Both the position numbers and the translations under genes were made by a program. From contig NZ_CP011853.1 in assembly GCF_001305675.1 (NCBI RefSeq), positions 806,001 through 870,000 on the forward strand: DNA of 64,000 bases, in the 5' to 3' direction. The notes under the pieces are model-generated. The model was not told the DNA's origin. It saw only the letters and a list, made by a program, of their open reading frames with translations, and searched no databases. The stretch's first letter is position 1. Each line of letters opens with the position of its first letter. Below are positions 16,295 to 25,247 of the stretch, piece after piece. This DNA is from Gordonia phthalatica. Lineage in GTDB: Bacteria; Actinomycetota; Actinomycetes; Mycobacteriales; Mycobacteriaceae.

Positions 16295-16340
16295 TCGGCC
16301 AACTTTACCGCTGGTGAGGCGGGCATGGCACAATGAGGCC
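16295..16340. promoter_or_regulatory. Divergent leaderless promoters of the Rv0862c- and Rv0863-type genes
   Basis: Minus strand: TAAAGT (16302-16307) 7 nt before ATG 16294. Plus strand: CACAAT (16329-16334) 6 nt before GTG 16341. The two start codons are only 46 bp apart and their -10 boxes 21 bp apart, so the promoters must compete or share factors. Confidence 0.45.
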
Positions 16341-16520
16341 GTGGCTAAGAAGACTGGATATGTGGACAACGGCTGGCCGACCGAGATCGGTGATCAGCAC
16401 GCGGTGACCGAACTCGTCGCGCACCTCGCCGGAGCGCTTTCGCCGTTCGGCGACACCGAGTTCCCGAAGCCGGTGGACGACCTGCCTTACATTCACGCGA
16501 AGACCGTCGTCAACCGCTGA
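16341..16520 (+). CDS. Small conserved protein, Rv0863 type
   Basis: 59 residues starting at GTG (VAKKTGYVDNGWPTEIGDQH). It sits in the position of M. tuberculosis Rv0863, divergent from the XPB-associated gene, and has a conserved-looking C-terminus (LPYIHAKTVVNR). There is no signal peptide or membrane segment. Its function is unknown. A strong terminator follows 17 nt after the stop, which supports it being a real transcription unit. Longer in-frame versions would run through the neighbouring gene. Confidence 0.75.
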   Translation: MAKKTGYVDNGWPTEIGDQHAVTELVAHLAGALSPFGDTEFPKPVDDLPYIHAKTVVNR

Positions 16521-16536
16521 TCTGAACGACGCTCTG

Positions 16537-16567
16537 ACCGGCCGGACCGTGAGGTCCGGCCGGTTTT
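16537..16567 (+). terminator. Terminator after the Rv0863-type gene
   Basis: A 12-bp perfect stem (ACCGGCCGGACC with its complement at 16553-16564), GTGA loop and a TTTTC tail. Confidence 0.8.
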
Positions 16568-16633
16568 CGTGTCTATGGGGAGAGTCGGCGCGCGCGGAGA
16601 CGAACTCTGCACCATGACCCGACCTCGCATACG

Positions 16634-16663
16634 CGAAGACCCCCGCCGGAGCGGGGGTCTTCG
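16634..16663 (-). terminator. Terminator-like hairpin downstream of rpf
   Basis: A 13-bp perfect stem (16634-16646 with 16651-16663) and 4-nt loop. It begins 23 nt past the rpf stop. There is no U-tract, as is common in actinobacteria. Together with the previous hairpin it separates the convergent transcripts. Confidence 0.65.
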
Positions 16664-16686
16664 TCGTCAGATCAGAGTGCTCAGAC

Positions 16687-17313
16687 TCAGAGGAGGTTGA
16701 GCAGGCCCTTGTTCTGGTTGTACAGCTTGAGCTGATCGGGGCTCAGGTTGAAGCCCGAGTTCTTCGCAGCGGTCCAGGCGTTCTTCACGGCCGGGTTCAC
16801 GTTCTTGTTGTTGACCGCGTCGTCGACCTGGCTCTTGGCCTCATCGGAGGTCTTGGCGTCCGAGGTCTTCGGAGCCGGCGACTCCTGCTGCTTCGGAGCC
16901 AGCGGGTTGGCCGGAGCGGTCTTCGGCGCGGTGCGCTGGGTGGGGCCCGAGAGGACGCCGCCGCAGGTGGGCCATGCGCCGTTGCCCTGGGTCGCCAGGA
17001 CGCGCTCGCCGATGGCGATCTGCTGCTCGCGGGTGGCCTGGTCGGCGCTCGGAGCGTACTGGGTGCCGCCGTGGGCCGCCCAGGTGCTCGGGCTGAACTG
17101 CAGGCCGCCCTGGTAGCCGTTGCCGGTGTTGATGGCCCAGTTGCCGCCGGACTCGCACTGTGCAACCTGGTTCCACTCGGCGTCCGTTGCGGCCGAAGCG
17201 TGGCCTGCGCCCAGGAGGGTGACTCCTGCGCCGCCGCCGATGATGCCGGCGGTGACTGCGATCTTGGCGAAAGTCTTGGTATTGGTCGTCTGCTTGGCGT
17301 GACGTCCGGACAT
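16687..17313 (-). CDS. rpfA: Resuscitation-promoting factor (cell-wall lytic muralytic enzyme)
   Basis: 208 residues. Secreted peptidoglycan-cleaving enzyme that promotes regrowth of dormant cells. The signal peptide ends at about residue 41 (GHASA). The Rpf domain (about residues 42-118) follows with catalytic Glu54 in AQCESGGNW. Its pattern is YQGGLQFSPSTW...EQQIAIGERVLATQG...WPTC with the two conserved cysteines. The roughly 90-residue Pro/Ala/Lys-rich tail ends in a short helical segment. It holds the position of Rv0867c (rpfA) but is about half as long and lacks the long Pro-Ala-rich repeats of that protein. ATG 17313 has AGGAAAG upstream. A probable c-di-AMP riboswitch precedes it. Confidence 0.92.
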   Translation of the reverse strand: MSGRHAKQTTNTKTFAKIAVTAGIIGGGAGVTLLGAGHASAATDAEWNQVAQCESGGNWAINTGNGYQGGLQFSPSTWAAHGGTQYAPSADQATREQQIAIGERVLATQGNGAWPTCGGVLSGPTQRTAPKTAPANPLAPKQQESPAPKTSDAKTSDEAKSQVDDAVNNKNVNPAVKNAWTAAKNSGFNLSPDQLKLYNQNKGLLNLL

Positions 17314-17329
17314 AGAAGTTCTTTCCTCT

Positions 17330-17530
17330 CTCCACGCGCCTACGAGGTGAGCTGTCGGGTTCGAGCGAGAGGTGCTCGGCCCCGCTGGCATCACTGGATG
17401 TGACGCTGTCGGGACTTAACCCCAAGGCCGTTCGACGAGTCGATCGGCCGGTTCCTCAAGGGATGTTGGGTCCCCCGTCCTCGCTCCTGAAACTGCATTT
17501 GAGGTTGCTCCACCGGCGGAAGCGAGGCTG
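17330..17530 (-). ncRNA. c-di-AMP (ydaO/yuaA-type) riboswitch upstream of rpf
   Basis: Conserved ydaO-motif blocks are readable on the minus strand: GAGGACGGGGGACCCA (17467-17482) and GGGGTTAAGTCCC (17411-17423). GC-rich complementary arms lie between and after them, ending about 25 nt before the rpf start. In actinobacteria this riboswitch class is known to control rpf genes, and ligand binding lowers expression. Exact 5' and 3' limits are approximate. Confidence 0.8.
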
Positions 17531-17585
17531 GGCGCGACCGGTGGAACAGTTCTTCGGGTGATCGCCGGGTCGACGACCGTCATGA

Positions 17586-17614
17586 ACACTACGTCGTTCG
17601 AACGGCTGGGTCAC
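17586..17614 (-). promoter_or_regulatory. Candidate promoter for the riboswitch-rpf transcript
   Basis: GTGACC (-35), 17-bp spacer and TAGTGT (-10) on the minus strand, about 55 bp upstream of the riboswitch. The rest of 17531-17767 shows no ORF or other structure that I can support. Confidence 0.35.
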
Positions 17615-17767
17615 CCGTTGCTTCAGACTCGGTTAACGCGCGGGTAGCACTGCGATTCGGACGAAATCACGTCGGCGCTGTTCAGGCCCATGACCCCCAT
17701 CCCGTGTCCGGTTCGTTATCGATCTGTTATGTGAATAAGATCACACCGCAACTGAGACGTCGGCCAC

Positions 17768-18298
17768 TCAAATCTGGGCGCGACGAGCCTCGAGCGCGCG
17801 GAAGCTGCTCGCGTGGAAGACCAGGGGGTCGACGGTGGGATCGCAGCGCAGCGACTCGATCGCCAGCAGCACGACGAAGTGGTCGCCCGCGGGGATCTCG
17901 GAGAACACCGTGCAGGCCAGGTGGGCCGTGGCGCCGGGAACGAAGACGGCACCAGACTCGTCGAAGATCGGATGGATGTCGGTGAACCGTTCCTCCGTCG
18001 GGCCCGCCAGGCGACGGCAGAGCTCGCCCTGGTGGGCGGCGAAGACGCTGACGCCGACGGTGCCGGGCGCCTTGAGGCTCGGCCACGTCGCCGAGCCGTT
18101 GCGCACGCACACCGACACCAGCGGCGGATCGAGCGAGACCGTGGTGAACGCGCTGGCCGACATGCCGATCGGCGCGCCGGCGTCGTCGCGGCGGCACACG
18201 GCCACCACTCCGGACGGGAAGCAGCTGAAGGCGCGTTTCAGCGCCGACTGGTCGGTGACCGGGCTCAGAGGGCGGTCCGCGCCCATCGAGGTGGTCAT
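17768..18298 (-). CDS. Flavin reductase-domain protein
   Basis: 176 residues. Flavin_Reduct-like domain: FPSGVVAVCRRDDAGAPIGMSASAFTTVSLDPPLVSVCV is the classic FMN-binding N-terminal half. GTVGVSVFAAHQGELCRRLAG is the middle block. Such proteins supply reduced FMN or FAD to monooxygenases, or act as NAD(P)H:flavin oxidoreductases in the cytosol. The ATG at 18298 overlaps the TGA of the upstream small membrane gene (ATGA), so translation is coupled. No partner monooxygenase is adjacent. Which oxygenase it serves is unknown. Confidence 0.85.
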   Translation of the reverse strand: MTTSMGADRPLSPVTDQSALKRAFSCFPSGVVAVCRRDDAGAPIGMSASAFTTVSLDPPLVSVCVRNGSATWPSLKAPGTVGVSVFAAHQGELCRRLAGPTEERFTDIHPIFDESGAVFVPGATAHLACTVFSEIPAGDHFVVLLAIESLRCDPTVDPLVFHASSFRALEARRAQI

Positions 18299-18504
18299 CG
18301 ACTGCGCCGCCCGGACAGGAGCGCGGCGACCACTCCGACGAGCAGACTCACCGGGGCGCACATCGCGAGGATGTAGAGGATGGCGACCGGCGCGGTCCCG
18401 GACTGCCGGACCGCGGGGATCAGCAGCGCGAGAGCGGCGATCATGCCGAGTCCGAAGACGACGACCACCACCGGGAGCAAGCGGGAGGGCTTCTGGGTCT
18501 GCAT
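18295..18504 (-). CDS. Small two-TM membrane protein
   Basis: 69 residues with two hydrophobic segments (LLPVVVVVFGLGMIAALALL and APVAILYILAMCAPVSLLVG) and a basic C-terminus (SGRRSR). It looks like an integral membrane microprotein of unknown function. ATG 18504 is preceded by TACCGT with 7 nt spacing, consistent with a leaderless start. GTG 18513 is the alternative. Its stop overlaps the start of the flavin reductase gene by 4 nt. Confidence 0.65.
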   Translation of the reverse strand: MQTQKPSRLLPVVVVVFGLGMIAALALLIPAVRQSGTAPVAILYILAMCAPVSLLVGVVAALLSGRRSR

Positions 18505-18617
18505 GGCATCCACGGTAGTCGTGGCGCTACCATGAGCAGTAGCGCGCCTCTGCTCGGACTGCCATCGGGCCAGGCGCTTTTGTATGTGGCAGACGACCTC
18601 AGTTGAAGGTGATCGCG

Positions 18618-19043
18618 GTGCCGAGCGGCCGGGTGAAATGGTACGACTCCGAGAAGGGTTTCGGATTCCTGTCGCAGCCTGACGGAGAAGACGTCTACGT
18701 GCGCGCCAATGTGCTGCCCGAGGGCGTCTCCGAGTTGAAGGTCGGGCAGAAGGTGGAGTTCGACATGGCGGCCGGTCGACGCGGCCCGCAGGCGCTGCGC
18801 GTCTCCGTGCTGGAGCCCGCGCCGAGCGTCGCCCGCAACACTCGCGAAAATGCTCGCCGTGACCGCGACCGCGATGCGAAGCGGCCGTCGCCCGACGAGC
18901 TGCACGGCATGGTCGCCGACCTCATCACCCTGCTCGAGAGCAAGGTGCAGCCGGGCCTGCGCAACGGCCGCTACCCGGACCGCAAGACCGCACAGCTGAT
19001 CTCCGAAGTGGTGCGCGGCGTGACCCGCGAGCTCGATCGCTGA
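18618..19043 (+). CDS. cspB: Cold-shock domain protein with C-terminal extension (CspB/Rv0871 type)
   Basis: 141 residues from GTG 18618 (VPSGRVKWYDSEKGFGFL). The N-terminal cold-shock OB-fold has RNP1-like KGFGFL and RNP2-like EDVYVRANV motifs. It binds single-stranded nucleic acid. The basic linker (NTRENARRDRDRDAKR) and a C-terminal helical region of about 50 residues are typical of the long mycobacterial CspB at Rv0871. The start is set by AAGGTGATC just upstream, which is complementary to the 16S 3' end. TTG 18603 lies before this site. It is monocistronic and ends at a strong hairpin. Confidence 0.88.
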   Translation: MPSGRVKWYDSEKGFGFLSQPDGEDVYVRANVLPEGVSELKVGQKVEFDMAAGRRGPQALRVSVLEPAPSVARNTRENARRDRDRDAKRPSPDELHGMVADLITLLESKVQPGLRNGRYPDRKTAQLISEVVRGVTRELDR

Positions 19044-19059
19044 CACCGTTCAGGAACGT

Positions 19060-19100
19060 GGAACGCCCCCGCCGATCGTGAGGATCGGCGGGGGCGTTCC
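19060..19100. terminator. Bidirectional terminator hairpin
   Basis: An 18-bp perfect stem (19060-19077 with 19083-19100) and GTGAG loop between the convergent cspB-like and DUF2771 genes. No T-run. Confidence 0.75.
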
Positions 19101-19111
19101 GCTGTGAGGGA

Positions 19112-19708
19112 TCAGTCGCCCTGCGTGCCGTCGAGCGGAGTCTTGTTCGGGATGTCGAAGCCGACCGGCAGCGTTCGGACCGAGAAGACGCCGCGGAACG
19201 GGAAGTCGCCCTCGTCGGTGGCCTCCTTCTGACCCGGCGCGGGCAGCTGGACCGCCGAGACCACCGACACCTCGATGCCGATCAGCACTCGGTCCGGCGT
19301 GCTCTTCAAGACCTGGGTGGACTTCTCGTCGGGCAGGTGGATCCACTGGACGCGTTCCAGTCCGCGCGGAGTCGCGAACTCGGCCAGCAACGCCCACGGG
19401 CTGCTCGAGATCTCCTCGGGCACCGACACCCAGGTCTCGTCTCCGATGCGGACGGGGTGGTCGACGGTGCGAATGACGGGCGTGCCGTCGGCGTTCAACT
19501 GAAGGTTGCGGCAGTCGGTCAACTTCTCCGAGCACCAGAACGACGGCTCCACCTGCGCGAGGCCGTCCTCGGCGGTCAGCGCGACCGTCGGGAGCGGCTT
19601 CTCGTGACCGCGGACCAGCAGTGCCGTCGCACCGGCGATGATCACGAGCGCGGCGACCACCACCGCTCCGATGATCGCGAGGGCCTTCTTGTCTCCCGGT
19701 TGCAGCAC
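19112..19708 (-). CDS. Membrane-anchored exported protein (DUF2771, Rv0875c type)
   Basis: 198 residues from GTG 19708. One N-terminal hydrophobic segment (ALAIIGAVVVAALVIIAGATALLV, residues about 7-30) acts as a signal anchor. It is followed by an extracytoplasmic domain with two nearby cysteines (FWCSEKLTDC). Sequence character and position (next to the MFS gene, near DUF3027) match M. tuberculosis Rv0875c. Its function is unknown. It begins 25 nt after the MFS stop on the same strand, so the two are likely one operon. The start is chosen because upstream in-frame codons lie inside the MFS gene. Confidence 0.78.
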   Translation of the reverse strand: MLQPGDKKALAIIGAVVVAALVIIAGATALLVRGHEKPLPTVALTAEDGLAQVEPSFWCSEKLTDCRNLQLNADGTPVIRTVDHPVRIGDETWVSVPEEISSSPWALLAEFATPRGLERVQWIHLPDEKSTQVLKSTPDRVLIGIEVSVVSAVQLPAPGQKEATDEGDFPFRGVFSVRTLPVGFDIPNKTPLDGTQGD

Positions 19709-19733
19709 GTCTGAACTCGTCTCTCCGTTGGGG

Positions 19734-21518
19734 CTATCCGCGCGGTCGCGGCTGAGTGGGCATCTGGATGGGCATGGTGGGTGAGGCGTGGTCGGGGCGG
19801 CGACCGCCGACACCCGGAACCAGGGTGGCACCGCGACTGGTCAGGACGGTCTGCGCCAGACCGATGCCGAGCAGCACGGTCACGACGGTGAAGCCGATCC
19901 ACAGTTCGGTGGGCAGCAGGACGCCGAGTGCCGCACCGAGCACCCAGCACAGCTGTAGAACGGTCTCCGAGATCCCGAAGGCCGAGGCGCGGGATTCGTC
20001 GGGGAGATCGTCCTGGATGCTCGAATCCATGCAGACCTTCGCGATGGCGCTGGTCGCGGAGCCGATGAACGCGGCGATCACCATGAACAGCAGCTGGCCG
20101 AACAGAGCGGCCAGGAGTGCACCGACGAAGGTCGCGGCGGTGGACAAAACGATGATCCGCGTCGGATGCTTCAACTCGATGCGGGTGCCGACGCCGTTAC
20201 CGAGCGCGTTGCCGACACCGGCGGCGGCACCGACCGCGCCCAGCAGCAGGAGCTGCGCCCAGCCGGAGCTGTCGTCGGTCTGCTGCGCCTTCGCGTAGAA
20301 CGCGGCGTACAGGGTCATGAAGCCGGTGAGGATGCGGATGGTGCCGTTGCCCCACAGCCCGGTCACGACGGCCTTGCCGAGTGGCTGACGCATCTTGGCG
20401 GCCAACCGCTTGGGCAGACTCTGCCCCGACGGCGCGACGGTCTCGGTGTCGGGTCCGCCACGGTAGGTGATGGTGGTCGGGACCTCGCCCTCGGTGACCT
20501 CCACCCACGACGGGATCCGCATGCAGTAGAAGGCGCCGACACCGGCTGCAAGCACCAGGAACACCATGGCCCCGGGGAAGTGCAGGCCCTTGCCGAGCGC
20601 CAATTCCAGGGCGCCGGCGATGCCGCCGCCGACGATGGTGCCGGCGAGCAGGCCGAACGTGGTGAGGCGGGAGTTGACGCGGACCAGGTCGATCGAGGGC
20701 GGCAGCACGCGCGGCGCGACAGCCGATTTGAGGACGCCGAAGGATTTCGACAGCACCATCAGACCCAGCGCGCACGGGTACAGCACGTACGGCGAGTACT
20801 CGATCTGCTGGGTGTCGGCGTTGAAGTCGAAGTTGACGATGATCAGCAGGCCCAGCACGGCGCGCAGGGCGAAGGTGCTCGCCATCGCGATGCGCCGGCC
20901 GTTCTGCAGTTTGTCGAGCAGCGGACCGATGAGCGGTGCGATCAGCGCGAACGGTGCGATCGTCAAGGCGAGGTACAGCCCGACGCTGACCTTGGAGTCG
21001 GCGGTGGCGGCCGCGAAGAACAGGGTGTTCGCGAGGGCGACGGCCATGGCGGCGTCGACCGTGTTGTTCGCGATCACCGGCAGCGTCAGGGCGGTGAGCC
21101 CCGACCGGTCGGCGCCGTCGGCGATGGCTGCGCGATGGACCATCTTGACGCCGCGCTCGGTGAAGTACTTGGACCGGCGCGCCATCACGCGCACCACCGT
21201 CACCTTCTCCGGCGGCACGTACTCCGCGTCCGGAACCCGCTGATCGCCGCTCGGCGCGTCGATCCGGGTGGTCGGCTCCTCGAGCGGATCGTGCTGCGGA
21301 TCGAGCGGCGGCAGATGCGGATTGTGGGTGCGCGGCGGCAGATAGCCGTTGCTCGCCGGTCGCTGCCGGGGATCGAACGGCCGTGTGGGGACACGTGGGC
21401 GCGGGTCGGCGGGGTAGTTCGCCTGACCGGGGTGCGGCGCAGGGCGCCGCGGTCGGCGCGGAGGCTGCTGCCGACCGCCGTCGCTGGGACGGCCGCTACC
21501 GGGTGGACGAGGATTCAC
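19734..21518 (-). CDS. MFS transporter with long proline-rich N-terminus (Rv0876c type)
   Basis: 594 residues. A cytoplasmic N-terminus of about 105 residues is rich in Pro/Arg. It is followed by about 12 membrane segments of a major facilitator (for example APFALIAPLIGPLLDKLQNGRR, which resembles the MFS A-like motif). The substrate is unknown. It is orthologous in position to Rv0876c. The GTG start at 21518 is preceded by AACAAT at 7 nt and is divergent from the DUF3027 gene. It is first gene of a two-gene operon with the DUF2771 protein. Confidence 0.85.
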   Translation of the reverse strand: MNPRPPGSGRPSDGGRQQPPRRPRRPAPHPGQANYPADPRPRVPTRPFDPRQRPASNGYLPPRTHNPHLPPLDPQHDPLEEPTTRIDAPSGDQRVPDAEYVPPEKVTVVRVMARRSKYFTERGVKMVHRAAIADGADRSGLTALTLPVIANNTVDAAMAVALANTLFFAAATADSKVSVGLYLALTIAPFALIAPLIGPLLDKLQNGRRIAMASTFALRAVLGLLIIVNFDFNADTQQIEYSPYVLYPCALGLMVLSKSFGVLKSAVAPRVLPPSIDLVRVNSRLTTFGLLAGTIVGGGIAGALELALGKGLHFPGAMVFLVLAAGVGAFYCMRIPSWVEVTEGEVPTTITYRGGPDTETVAPSGQSLPKRLAAKMRQPLGKAVVTGLWGNGTIRILTGFMTLYAAFYAKAQQTDDSSGWAQLLLLGAVGAAAGVGNALGNGVGTRIELKHPTRIIVLSTAATFVGALLAALFGQLLFMVIAAFIGSATSAIAKVCMDSSIQDDLPDESRASAFGISETVLQLCWVLGAALGVLLPTELWIGFTVVTVLLGIGLAQTVLTSRGATLVPGVGGRRPDHASPTMPIQMPTQPRPRG

Positions 21519-21660
21519 GACATCAATTGTTCCCTATCGCACCGACAGAGATCGGATGAGGCGCGCACCGAGGATTCGTCTGGACGACGAACCGACCCCA
21601 AAACCATCGATAATGGTCCCTGACGTGCATTCCGGGCGGCCGCTATTGCACACTGGAAGG

Positions 21661-22473
21661 GTGAGTGTTGCAATCGACAGCGGTGCCCCGGCGAACAGTG
21701 CGCTGGTGGATGCCGTCGACTTCGCGCGTGACGCGCTGGTCGCCGACGGCGAGGTTCCAGGTGAGCATCTGGGCGCCCGTGCTGAAGGCGACTATGCCGC
21801 CACCCACTACTTCGCCGCGCAGGTTCCCGGCTATCGGGGCTGGCAGTGGTGCGTCGTCGTGGCGGGTGCGCCGGACTCGGCCGGCTTGACCGTCAGCGAG
21901 ACGGTGCTGCTCCCCGGAGACGACGCCCTCCTCGCGCCGCAATGGGTGCCGTGGGTGGACCGCGTTGCCCCCGGCGACCTGGGGCCCGGCGACATGCTCG
22001 CCGCCCCCGAGGACGATCCGCGACTGGTCTCGGGTCAGATCGACACCCTCGATGTGGACCCGGTCGACCGCGACCAGGTGGGCCAGGTGGCTGCCGAAAT
22101 CGGCCTGGGACGCAAGCGACTCCTCTCCTTCGACGGCCGCGCCGACGCCGCGCAGCGCTGGTACGACGGCGAATACGGGCCCGCCTCGCCGATGGCGCGC
22201 AACGCCCGGCACTCGTGCGGCACCTGCGGCTTCTACCTGCCGATCGCCGGTGCCCTGCACGGCGCGTTCGGCGTGTGCGCCAACGAGTTGGCCGCTGACG
22301 GTCGTGCCGTCTCCGCCGACTACGGCTGCGGCGCCCACTCCGACGTCCGCGTGGCGGGCGGCGAAGGCAGCCCCGCGTACGACGCCTACGACGACGGCGC
22401 CGTCGAGGTCGTGACGATCGTGAAGCCCGCCGACGCGTCGTCGTCGGCAGCCGATGCCCCCGCAGAAGGCTGA
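21661..22473 (+). CDS. DUF3027 protein (Rv0877 type)
   Basis: 270 residues. A conserved actinobacterial protein of unknown function. It has a probable zinc site: CGTCGFYLP (two Cys) followed by GVCANE and YGCGAH (about residues 180-220). There is no signal peptide. The GTG start at 21661 lies exactly 6 nt after CACACT (leaderless pattern shared with two other genes here). The 3' end overlaps the start of the following Hsp90-like ATPase gene by 20 nt, implying co-expression. Confidence 0.82.
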   Translation: MSVAIDSGAPANSALVDAVDFARDALVADGEVPGEHLGARAEGDYAATHYFAAQVPGYRGWQWCVVVAGAPDSAGLTVSETVLLPGDDALLAPQWVPWVDRVAPGDLGPGDMLAAPEDDPRLVSGQIDTLDVDPVDRDQVGQVAAEIGLGRKRLLSFDGRADAAQRWYDGEYGPASPMARNARHSCGTCGFYLPIAGALHGAFGVCANELAADGRAVSADYGCGAHSDVRVAGGEGSPAYDAYDDGAVEVVTIVKPADASSSAADAPAEG

Positions 22474-25182
22474 CCTGCCCGATCCCTTCGGCACCGCCGC
22501 CCTCCGCGCGGCGACGCTCGACGGCTGGATCGCGTCGCCGACCCGGCTCGCCGAGGACGCCGCCGCGGAAGCGGAACTCCGCGAGATCGGCTACCGCGAC
22601 CGACTGTTCACCGAACTCTGCGCCAACGCCGCCGATGCGGCCAGTGCCGCCGGGATCGTCGGACACGTGGCGATCTGTGCCGACGGGGCCGCCGTCCGCG
22701 TCGCGAACACCGGCGCCCCGCTGACCGCCGACGGCGTCCGCTCCCTGACCGCGCTGCGCGTCTCCCCGAAACGCGCCGACCCGGAGACCGGCACCGTCGG
22801 CCGCTTCGGCATGGGGTTCCGCGCCACCTCCCTGGCCTCCCGCGTCGTCGTGGCCTCGCGCAGCGGCTCCATCGAGTTCGACGCGGCCCGGTCCCGCGCG
22901 GCCGTCGCCGAGCGTCTGCCCAGCGCCGCGACCGTCCCCGCGCAACGGCTCGCGTGGCCGTCGTCCGCGGTTCCCGCCGACGGCTACGACACCGAGGTGA
23001 CCCTCGACGTCGCCGACTCGGACGTCGCGGCCGCCCTCGTCGCCGAGGCCGCCGAGCAGGCCCCCGACCTGCTGCTGGAACTGGAATCGATCGACCGCAT
23101 CGAGGTGGACGGCCGGGCCTTCGCCCGCCGCGTCGACGGTGACGAGGTGATCGTGACCGCCGACGGCGCGGAGTGCGCGCGCTGGCTGCAGGCCCGATCG
23201 GCGACCACCCGCTGGCTGGTTCCGCTCCGTGACGGACGAGTGCTCCCGCTGGAGCGCGATGTTCTGCGCAGCCCCACCGCCACCGACATCGAGACCACCC
23301 TGCCCGCGCGGCTCATCGCCCGGCTGCCGCTGACGCCCGATCGCCGCGAACTGCACCCCGCGGCCGACGTCGCCGCGGCCGCTGACGGCTACCCGGAACT
23401 CGTCGCCCTGGTGCCCGACGACCAGAAGCAGGCGCTGATCCCCGCGCCGGCCCTCGCCGCGGGCCGCGTGGACGCCCTGCTCCGCGATGCCGTCCGCGAC
23501 CGGCTCGCCGCGGCGCAGTGGGTGCCGTCAGCGACGGGGGAGGCGCTTGCACCGACGCGCACCTGGGTGTTCCCTGGTCTCACCCCGGACCTCGGCGCGA
23601 TCCTCGGCGACCTTCTGGAACCCCTCGCGCACCCCGACGTCAGCGACCGGGTGACGGCATCGCTGCTGGTGGGACTCGGTGCCCGGCAGCTCGGTCTGGC
23701 CGACCTCGCGGAACTGCTCGCGGGAACCGAGAAGCCGCCTTCGTGGTGGGCCGACCTCTACGCGGCCCTGGAGGGCGCCGTCGTCGACAGCCGCGATGCG
23801 GAGGAACTCGGAACCCTGCCGGTCCCGCGCGCCGACGGCCGCATGCACGTCGGCGCCCGCGGCCTGTTCTTGATCGAGGGGCTCGACGCGGTCGACGACC
23901 CGCCCGCCCCGACCTGGGTGCCGACTCTCGCCCCCGCCGCCTACAGTCCGCTGCTCGACCGGCTCGGCCTGACCCGCATCACGCCGAGCGAGGCCCTCGA
24001 CCATCCCGGACTCCTCGGTGAACTGGAGGCCGCCGACGACCACCGCGACCTCGCCGACATCGTCCTGCGCCTGCTGTCGCTGCCCGACGCCGCACCGGCG
24101 CCGTCGTCACTCGGTGTCCTGGAACTGCGCGGCACCGACGGCGACGACTGGCCCGCCGACGAACTCCTGCTGCCCGACAGCCCGCTCGCCGCGTCCTGGT
24201 CGACGATTCGCCCTTCGGCACCGTCGCCGCAGAGGTCGTCGACCGGTACGGCACCGACGCGCTCCGTCGGCTCGGCGTCGGTTGGGGCTTCTCGGTGGTG
24301 CACGACCCGGCGCCCGTCGCACCCGACCACGACCTGCCCGACGAGGACGCCTGGTGGGACTCCCACGAGGTCCCGCCCGACGAGCTCACCGCGATCCGCG
24401 ATCTCGACCTCGTCGACCCGGACCGCTGGCCTGCCGCCCTGACGCTGCTGGCGACCGACGAATCCACCGCACCGCTCCTCGCCGGCGGATACACCCGCTG
24501 GTGGCTGCGGCGTTACGCCGAGATCGACGGCGTCCCGCTGCGGCAGCACCGCGCCGTCGACGACCCGGCCCTCCGCGGTCTCTTCGACGCTGTCGAGGGT
24601 CCCGACGCAGCCGTCCCACTGCTCGCCGGTGCGACTCCCGACGACGCCGAGGACGCTGAAGCCTGGCTGGCCGCCCTCGCCGACGATCGCCGCGACATCG
24701 CGCCCGGTGTCGCCGCCCGCGCCCACGCCGCCCTGCTCGCCGGCCTGCGCGGGGGACTGTTCACCGTCGCCGACGTGACGCCGCCGGACCGCGCACGGAC
24801 CCTGACCGGCGGCACCACCGCTGATCCGATCGTCGTCGACGCCCCGTGGTGGACGTCCGTGCTGCCCGCCGACGCCGCGGTTGTGCCCGGTCTGCCCCCG
24901 ACTCCCGCCGACGCGGCGCTGCTGGCCGACCTGCTGGATGCGACCACCGCCGCCGACCGCTACCACGCGCTGCCCGACCCCGACGGCGATCCCGCGGACC
25001 CGGATGCCCGCGACGCCGTCGCGCTCCTGGCCGCGACCGGACTCGTGGCACCGCGGGAGATCCGGCTGCACGACGACCTGCACGTCACCCTCACCGACGG
25101 CGACACCTCGACGCGCCATCGGGTTCCGCTGTGGGTCGCCGCCGACGGCACCGTCCACCTGACCCGCCGCGACCGCCGCTGA
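22454..25182 (+). pseudogene. GHKL/Hsp90-like ATPase gene with a single-base frameshift
   Basis: An intact gene would encode about 909 residues. The first part (22454 to about 24192) has Hsp90/sacsin-type ATP-binding motifs: ELCANAADAA (N-box), VRVANTGAPLT (G1) and VGRFGMGF (G2). Around 24191-24193 one base is missing. The reading continues in another frame (VLVDDSPFGTVAAEVVDRYG...) to the stop at 25180-25182, while the first frame decays into Ser/Arg/Pro-rich sequence and stops at 24442. Both halves keep coding-type composition, so the lesion is very recent or a sequencing error. If real, the ATPase domain survives as a truncated protein. The function of this family is unknown, and chaperone-like activity is inference. 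Confidence 0.8.
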
Positions 25183-25247
25183 CGGTACGGTGAAGTGCGC
25201 GGCGAAACGGATCCGCGCCGACGGACCTTCGGGTGGGAGGGCAGGCA

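Noticed and set aside
24295..25182. An independent gene of 295 residues
   Set aside because: It has no upstream signals, and its sequence continues smoothly from the other frame of the Hsp90-like gene. Best read as the frameshifted second part.
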